DNA from: JAFDVN01 sp035758545
GTDB taxonomy: Bacteria; Acidobacteriota; Holophagae; Holophagales; Holophagaceae
Assembly (NCBI GenBank): GCA_035758545.1
Contig: DASTWQ010000151.1
Location: 1 to 8,171, forward strand
Direction: 5' to 3'
DNA length: 8,171 nt
Below, piece after piece: positions 5,452-8,171 of the stretch. The translations under genes and the position numbers were made by a program. The notes under the pieces are model-generated. The model was not told where the DNA came from, searched no databases, and saw only the letters and a list, made by a program, of their open reading frames with translations. Within the stretch, counting starts at the first letter, position 1, and each line of letters starts with the position of its first letter.

Positions 5452-6588
5452 CTACTTGAGCAGGTCCCTCGCGACGACCATGCGCTGGATCTCGGTGGTG
5501 CCCTCGTAGATGGTGGTCACGCGGACATCCCGGTAGAGGCGCTCGACGACGTACTCCCTGGAGTAGCCGTAGCCGCCGTGGATCTGGACGGCCCGGTCGC
5601 AGACCCACACGGCGCTCTCGGTGGCGAAGAGCTTGGCGGTGGCGGCTTCGCGGGTGCAGGGCTGGCCGGCGTCCTTGAGGACCGCGGCCTTGTGGATGAG
5701 CAGGCGGGAGGCCTGCACCCGGGCCTCCATCTCGGCGAGGTAGGTCTGGATGGCGGGCTGGTCGCCCAGGGGTTTGCCGAAGGCGTGGCGGGCCTTGGCG
5801 TACTTCACGGACTCGTCCAGGGCCCGCTGCATGATGCCCAGGGCCTGGGCGGCGATGCCGATGCGGCCGCCATCGAGGCCGCCGAAGGCCACCTTCAGTC
5901 CGTCGCCGGGCTTGCCCAGCATGTCGTCGTCGGCGACGAAGGCGTCCTCCAGCGTCACCATCACGGTCTTGGAGGAGCGCAGGCCCATCTTCTCCTCGGG
6001 CTTGGACATGACGACGCCGGGCTGGTCGGCGTCGAGCACGAAGGCGCTGATGCCCTTCTTGCCCTTCTCAGGATGGGTGATGGCCATGACGACGTAGTAG
6101 CGGGCGATGCCGCCGTTGGTGATCCAGGCCTTGGAGCCGTTCAGCTTCCAGCCGCCGTCCACTTTGGTGGCCTTCGTCTTGAGGGCCGCGGCGTCGGAGC
6201 CGGCGTCGGGCTCCGTCAGCATGAAGCCGCCCAGCTCCTCCCCGCTGGCGAGGGGCTTGAGGTACTTCTGCTTCTGGGCCTCGGTGCCGAAGGCGAGGAT
6301 GGGCGCGCAGGCCACGGAGTTGTTCACGCTCATGGTGACGGCCACGGAGGCGTCCACGTAGGCGATCTCCTCCAGGGCGAGGAGGTAGCTGAGGGTGTCC
6401 AGGCCCGCGCCACCGTAGGCCTCGGGCACGCACATGCCCATGAAGCCCATCTCGCCGAGCTGCCGGATGATCTCCGCCGGGAATTCGGCCTGGTGGTCCC
6501 GGTCCATGGCGCCGGGCTCGATCTGCTCCCGGGCGAATTCGCGGGCGGCGTCGCGGATGGCGGTGTGGTCGTCGGTCAGCTGGAACAT
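5452..6588 (-). CDS. Acyl-CoA dehydrogenase, short-chain/butyryl-CoA type
   Basis: This 378-residue FAD enzyme would introduce a trans-2 double bond into a fatty acyl-CoA, the first step of beta-oxidation, passing electrons to ETF. It has the normal family length and order. The N-terminal helical domain starts FQLTDDH and has VPEAYGGAG (54-62). The first family signature is MLTEPDAGSDAAA (123-135), and the beta domain has GSKAWITNGG. In the C-terminal helical domain the second signature starts QIHGGYGYSREY (from Gln335). The catalytic base is Glu362 in IYEGTTEIQR, the position used by short- and medium-chain enzymes rather than isovaleryl or long-chain ones. The ATG at 6588 is chosen because GGAGG lies four bases before it; an ATG at 6615 adds nine residues and lacks such a site. 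The chain-length preference is an estimate. A terminator follows; no ETF genes are in view. Confidence 0.95.
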   Translation of the reverse strand: MFQLTDDHTAIRDAAREFAREQIEPGAMDRDHQAEFPAEIIRQLGEMGFMGMCVPEAYGGAGLDTLSYLLALEEIAYVDASVAVTMSVNNSVACAPILAFGTEAQKQKYLKPLASGEELGGFMLTEPDAGSDAAALKTKATKVDGGWKLNGSKAWITNGGIARYYVVMAITHPEKGKKGISAFVLDADQPGVVMSKPEEKMGLRSSKTVMVTLEDAFVADDDMLGKPGDGLKVAFGGLDGGRIGIAAQALGIMQRALDESVKYAKARHAFGKPLGDQPAIQTYLAEMEARVQASRLLIHKAAVLKDAGQPCTREAATAKLFATESAVWVCDRAVQIHGGYGYSREYVVERLYRDVRVTTIYEGTTEIQRMVVARDLLK

Positions 6589-6592
6589 GGCC

Positions 6593-6597
6593 CCTCC
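6593..6597 (-). promoter_or_regulatory. Ribosome binding site of the acyl-CoA dehydrogenase
   Basis: GGAGG followed by GGCC and ATG at 6588. It fixes the start at 6588 and gives the typical N-terminus MFQLTDDH. The remaining bases up to the kinase stop (6589-6642, 54 nt) show no convincing promoter or terminator, so transcription may run on from the kinase gene. Confidence 0.75.
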
Positions 6598-6642
6598 AAC
6601 CATCCAGTTCACCATGGACCGGCCCCCATCCCAAGGGGCGGA

Positions 6643-8171
6643 TCAGGCGCCGCCGAGCCTCAGGTCCACGGTGAAGGTGCTGCCCTCGCCCGGGGCGCTG
6701 GTGGCCCGCAGCCGGCCGCCCCAGGTTTCGACGATACCCTTCACGCTGGCGAGGCCCAGGCCTGTGCCCTGGCCGGGAGCCTTGGTGGTGAAGAAGGGTT
6801 CGAAGATCCGCTCCAGGACCCCGGGCTCCATGCCGCTGCCGTCGTCCTCCACCTGGAGCCGCGCCCAGGGGCCCGCCTCCGTGTCGATCCGGCTCGTCCG
6901 GATGCGGATCCGGCCCCCCCGGGGGAGGGCGTCCCGCGCGTTCGCCACCAGGTTCACGAGCACCTGCTCCACCTGCCGGGGGTCGGCCCGCACCGCAAGG
7001 GGAGCCTCCACCTCCGCCAGGAGCTTCACCGAGGCCGGGAGCATCCGCTCGAGCAGCGGCAGGAAGGCCTTCACCTGGGCCGACAGGTCGAAGTCCACGG
7101 GCTGGGCCAGGTCCGACTGGCGGCCCAGGGACATCAGTTGCTGGGCCAGCTGGCGGCCCCGCTGGGCTGCGCCCCGGATGGCCTCCAGGTCGGCGGGCTC
7201 GATGGCCTGCCCGGCCTCCCGCTTGAGCATCAGGAGTTCGCTGGAGCCGAGGATCACCGTCAGCAGGTTCCGGAAGTCATGGGCCAGGCCGGCGCCCAGG
7301 GTGGCGACCATGTTCAGGCGCTGGGTCTTCAGCACGGCCGAGACGCTCTCCTCCAGCGCGCGGGTGCGCTCGGTCACCTCCCGCTCAAGGCGGTGGTTGA
7401 AGGATTGGAGCTCCCGCTGGGCCAGGAAGAGCCGGAGCAGGAGCAGGGCCGCGATGGTGATCCCCACCGCGCGGGCGAGGCTGGTCACGGAGCCGGGACG
7501 GGCGAGGGCGAGCCAGGAGGCCCAGGCCAGGGCCAGGGTGACGGGCAAGGCCAGGATCGCGGGACGGAGCCAGTCGGAGACCGCCGCCCGGGCCGGACGG
7601 CGCTCCGGGACCGGGGCCAGGGCCGCCTGGAGCAGGCCTCCGGTGGCGACCAGCAGGGGCCAGGCCGTGGGGCCGTCCCACCGGAACTGCCCGGTGCTGA
7701 CCACCAGCAGGCTCTGGACCGCCAGGACCGCAAGGTAGAGGCAGAGGGCGAGGGGGAGGGTGCCCAGGGCCTGGGCAGCCTCCTCCGGCAGGTCCAGCCC
7801 GGCGGCGAGGAGGGCCGAGAGGCAGGCCAGCACCGCCAGCAGGTCCAGCAGGAAGGTGAGGTTCACCGGGCCGTAGGGCGACGTGGGATGGACGAAGACC
7901 TCCAGGAGGTCCGGCACCAGCGTCAGCACGCCGAAGAGCAGGCAGGCACTCACCAGGAGGCCGCCGAGGGACCGCTGGGCCGCGGCGAGCCCGCCCGGGC
8001 GCTCCGGCGGCCAGGAGGCCAGGCCGGCCAGGAGGAGGAGACGTGAGAGCACCTCGAGCCCGTTCAGCAGGGTGGCTCCCCACATGCGTCCGGCCGGGTG
8101 CGTGATTCCTCCCACCGCGTCGAGGAGGAGCAGGGGGCCCGAGAGGGCGTTGGAGAGGGCGGAGGCCAGGA
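6643..8171 (-). CDS. Multi-spanning membrane sensor histidine kinase (N-terminus outside window)
   Basis: The frame is open from the right window edge to TGA at 6643; at least 509 residues. Numbering from the GTG at 8115, residues 12-233 hold about seven hydrophobic segments (near 12-34, 50-73, 86-107, 117-140, 151-168, 184-207, 215-233), an integral-membrane sensor region with no domain I recognise. A short charged helix (LQSFNHRLEREVTERTRALEE, about 236-256) links to the kinase core. The phosphoacceptor is His279 in LAHDFRNLLTVI. The ATPase domain has the N-box (VNLVANARDAL, Asn392), G1 box DDGSGM (424-429), F box FEPFFTTK and G2 box GTGLGLA (450-456), all intact. The HDFxNLLTVI form of the H box is common in orphan or hybrid kinases. 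There is no receiver domain after the core and no response regulator nearby. The GTG at 8115 is unlikely to be the start: it lacks a ribosome site, and the upstream codons read as another hydrophobic stretch (SALSNALSGPLLLLDAV). Confidence 0.92.
   Translation of the reverse strand, partial: LASALSNALSGPLLLLDAVGGITHPAGRMWGATLLNGLEVLSRLLLLAGLASWPPERPGGLAAAQRSLGGLLVSACLLFGVLTLVPDLLEVFVHPTSPYGPVNLTFLLDLLAVLACLSALLAAGLDLPEEAAQALGTLPLALCLYLAVLAVQSLLVVSTGQFRWDGPTAWPLLVATGGLLQAALAPVPERRPARAAVSDWLRPAILALPVTLALAWASWLALARPGSVTSLARAVGITIAALLLLRLFLAQRELQSFNHRLEREVTERTRALEESVSAVLKTQRLNMVATLGAGLAHDFRNLLTVILGSSELLMLKREAGQAIEPADLEAIRGAAQRGRQLAQQLMSLGRQSDLAQPVDFDLSAQVKAFLPLLERMLPASVKLLAEVEAPLAVRADPRQVEQVLVNLVANARDALPRGGRIRIRTSRIDTEAGPWARLQVEDDGSGMEPGVLERIFEPFFTTKAPGQGTGLGLASVKGIVETWGGRLRATSAPGEGSTFTVDLRLGGA

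Noticed and set aside
6589..6642. Possible terminator hairpin (CCCC ... GGGG) between kinase and dehydrogenase genes
   Set aside because: The stem is only about four pairs with a seven-base loop and no T-run follows, so it is not a credible terminator.
5380..8046. A very long plus-strand open frame (888 codons) opposite the dehydrogenase and kinase genes
   Set aside because: Its product is a low-complexity Gly/Leu/Glu/His/Gln-rich chain with no domain, produced by reading the antisense of GC-rich genes. The minus strand has intact catalytic motifs across the same bases.
1..8171. CRISPR arrays, tRNA or rRNA genes, insertion sequences, riboswitches
   Set aside because: I saw no regularly spaced repeats, no transposase or integrase motifs, no tRNA-like clover-leaf sequence and no long leader. 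Intergenic gaps are all under 170 bases.

Overview
The window is strongly GC-rich, tightly packed and free of mobile elements or RNA genes. It looks like a bacterial chromosome from a Gram-negative (diderm) organism, because it encodes an outer-membrane channel, a periplasmic adaptor and an inner-membrane ABC pair. The protein style suggests Acidobacteriota of the Holophaga/Geothrix kind (for example the outer-membrane protein N-terminus, and GC-rich genes with GGAGG ribosome sites four bases before the start). That assignment is an inference from memory and was not tested.

Layout, left to right. Bases 2-202 (+) are the C-terminal end of a glutaryl-CoA dehydrogenase gene cut by the window edge. 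A perfect 17-bp inverted repeat (215-252) separates it from the convergent minus-strand genes. Bases 266-5333 (-) hold one efflux module. Read in the direction of transcription it is: TetR-family repressor (5333-4671), MacB/DevC-type permease (4669-3542), ABC ATPase (3540-2860), HlyD-type adaptor (2863-1988), a 165-bp gap, then a TolC-family outer-membrane channel (1822-266). The first four genes are joined by 1-nt gaps or a 4-nt ATGA overlap, so they are almost certainly one translationally coupled operon. Together they form a complete tripartite ABC exporter with its own regulator. The substrate cannot be read from the sequence.

Upstream of the repressor (5346-5387) is a clear regulatory region. 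It has a consensus -35 (TTGACA), a 16-nt spacer holding a perfect GTAAAC-N3-GTTTAC palindrome, and a CAAAAT -10. The half-sites extend further at a strict 9-bp period. The layout indicates autorepression of the whole operon, and it argues that the repressor starts at a GTG at 5333 rather than at the ATG that overlaps the -10.

Bases 5408-5430 carry an intrinsic terminator for the next gene, a short-chain-type acyl-CoA dehydrogenase (6588-5452, -). Upstream of that is a multi-spanning membrane histidine kinase (6643 to the right edge, -). Its reading frame stays open to the window end, so its N-terminus lies outside. No response regulator is visible. The exporter is therefore flanked on both sides by acyl-CoA dehydrogenases, but nothing in the sequence proves a functional link.

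I found no new class of system. The most notable features are the phased operator array and the compact self-regulated DevBCA/TolC-like exporter.
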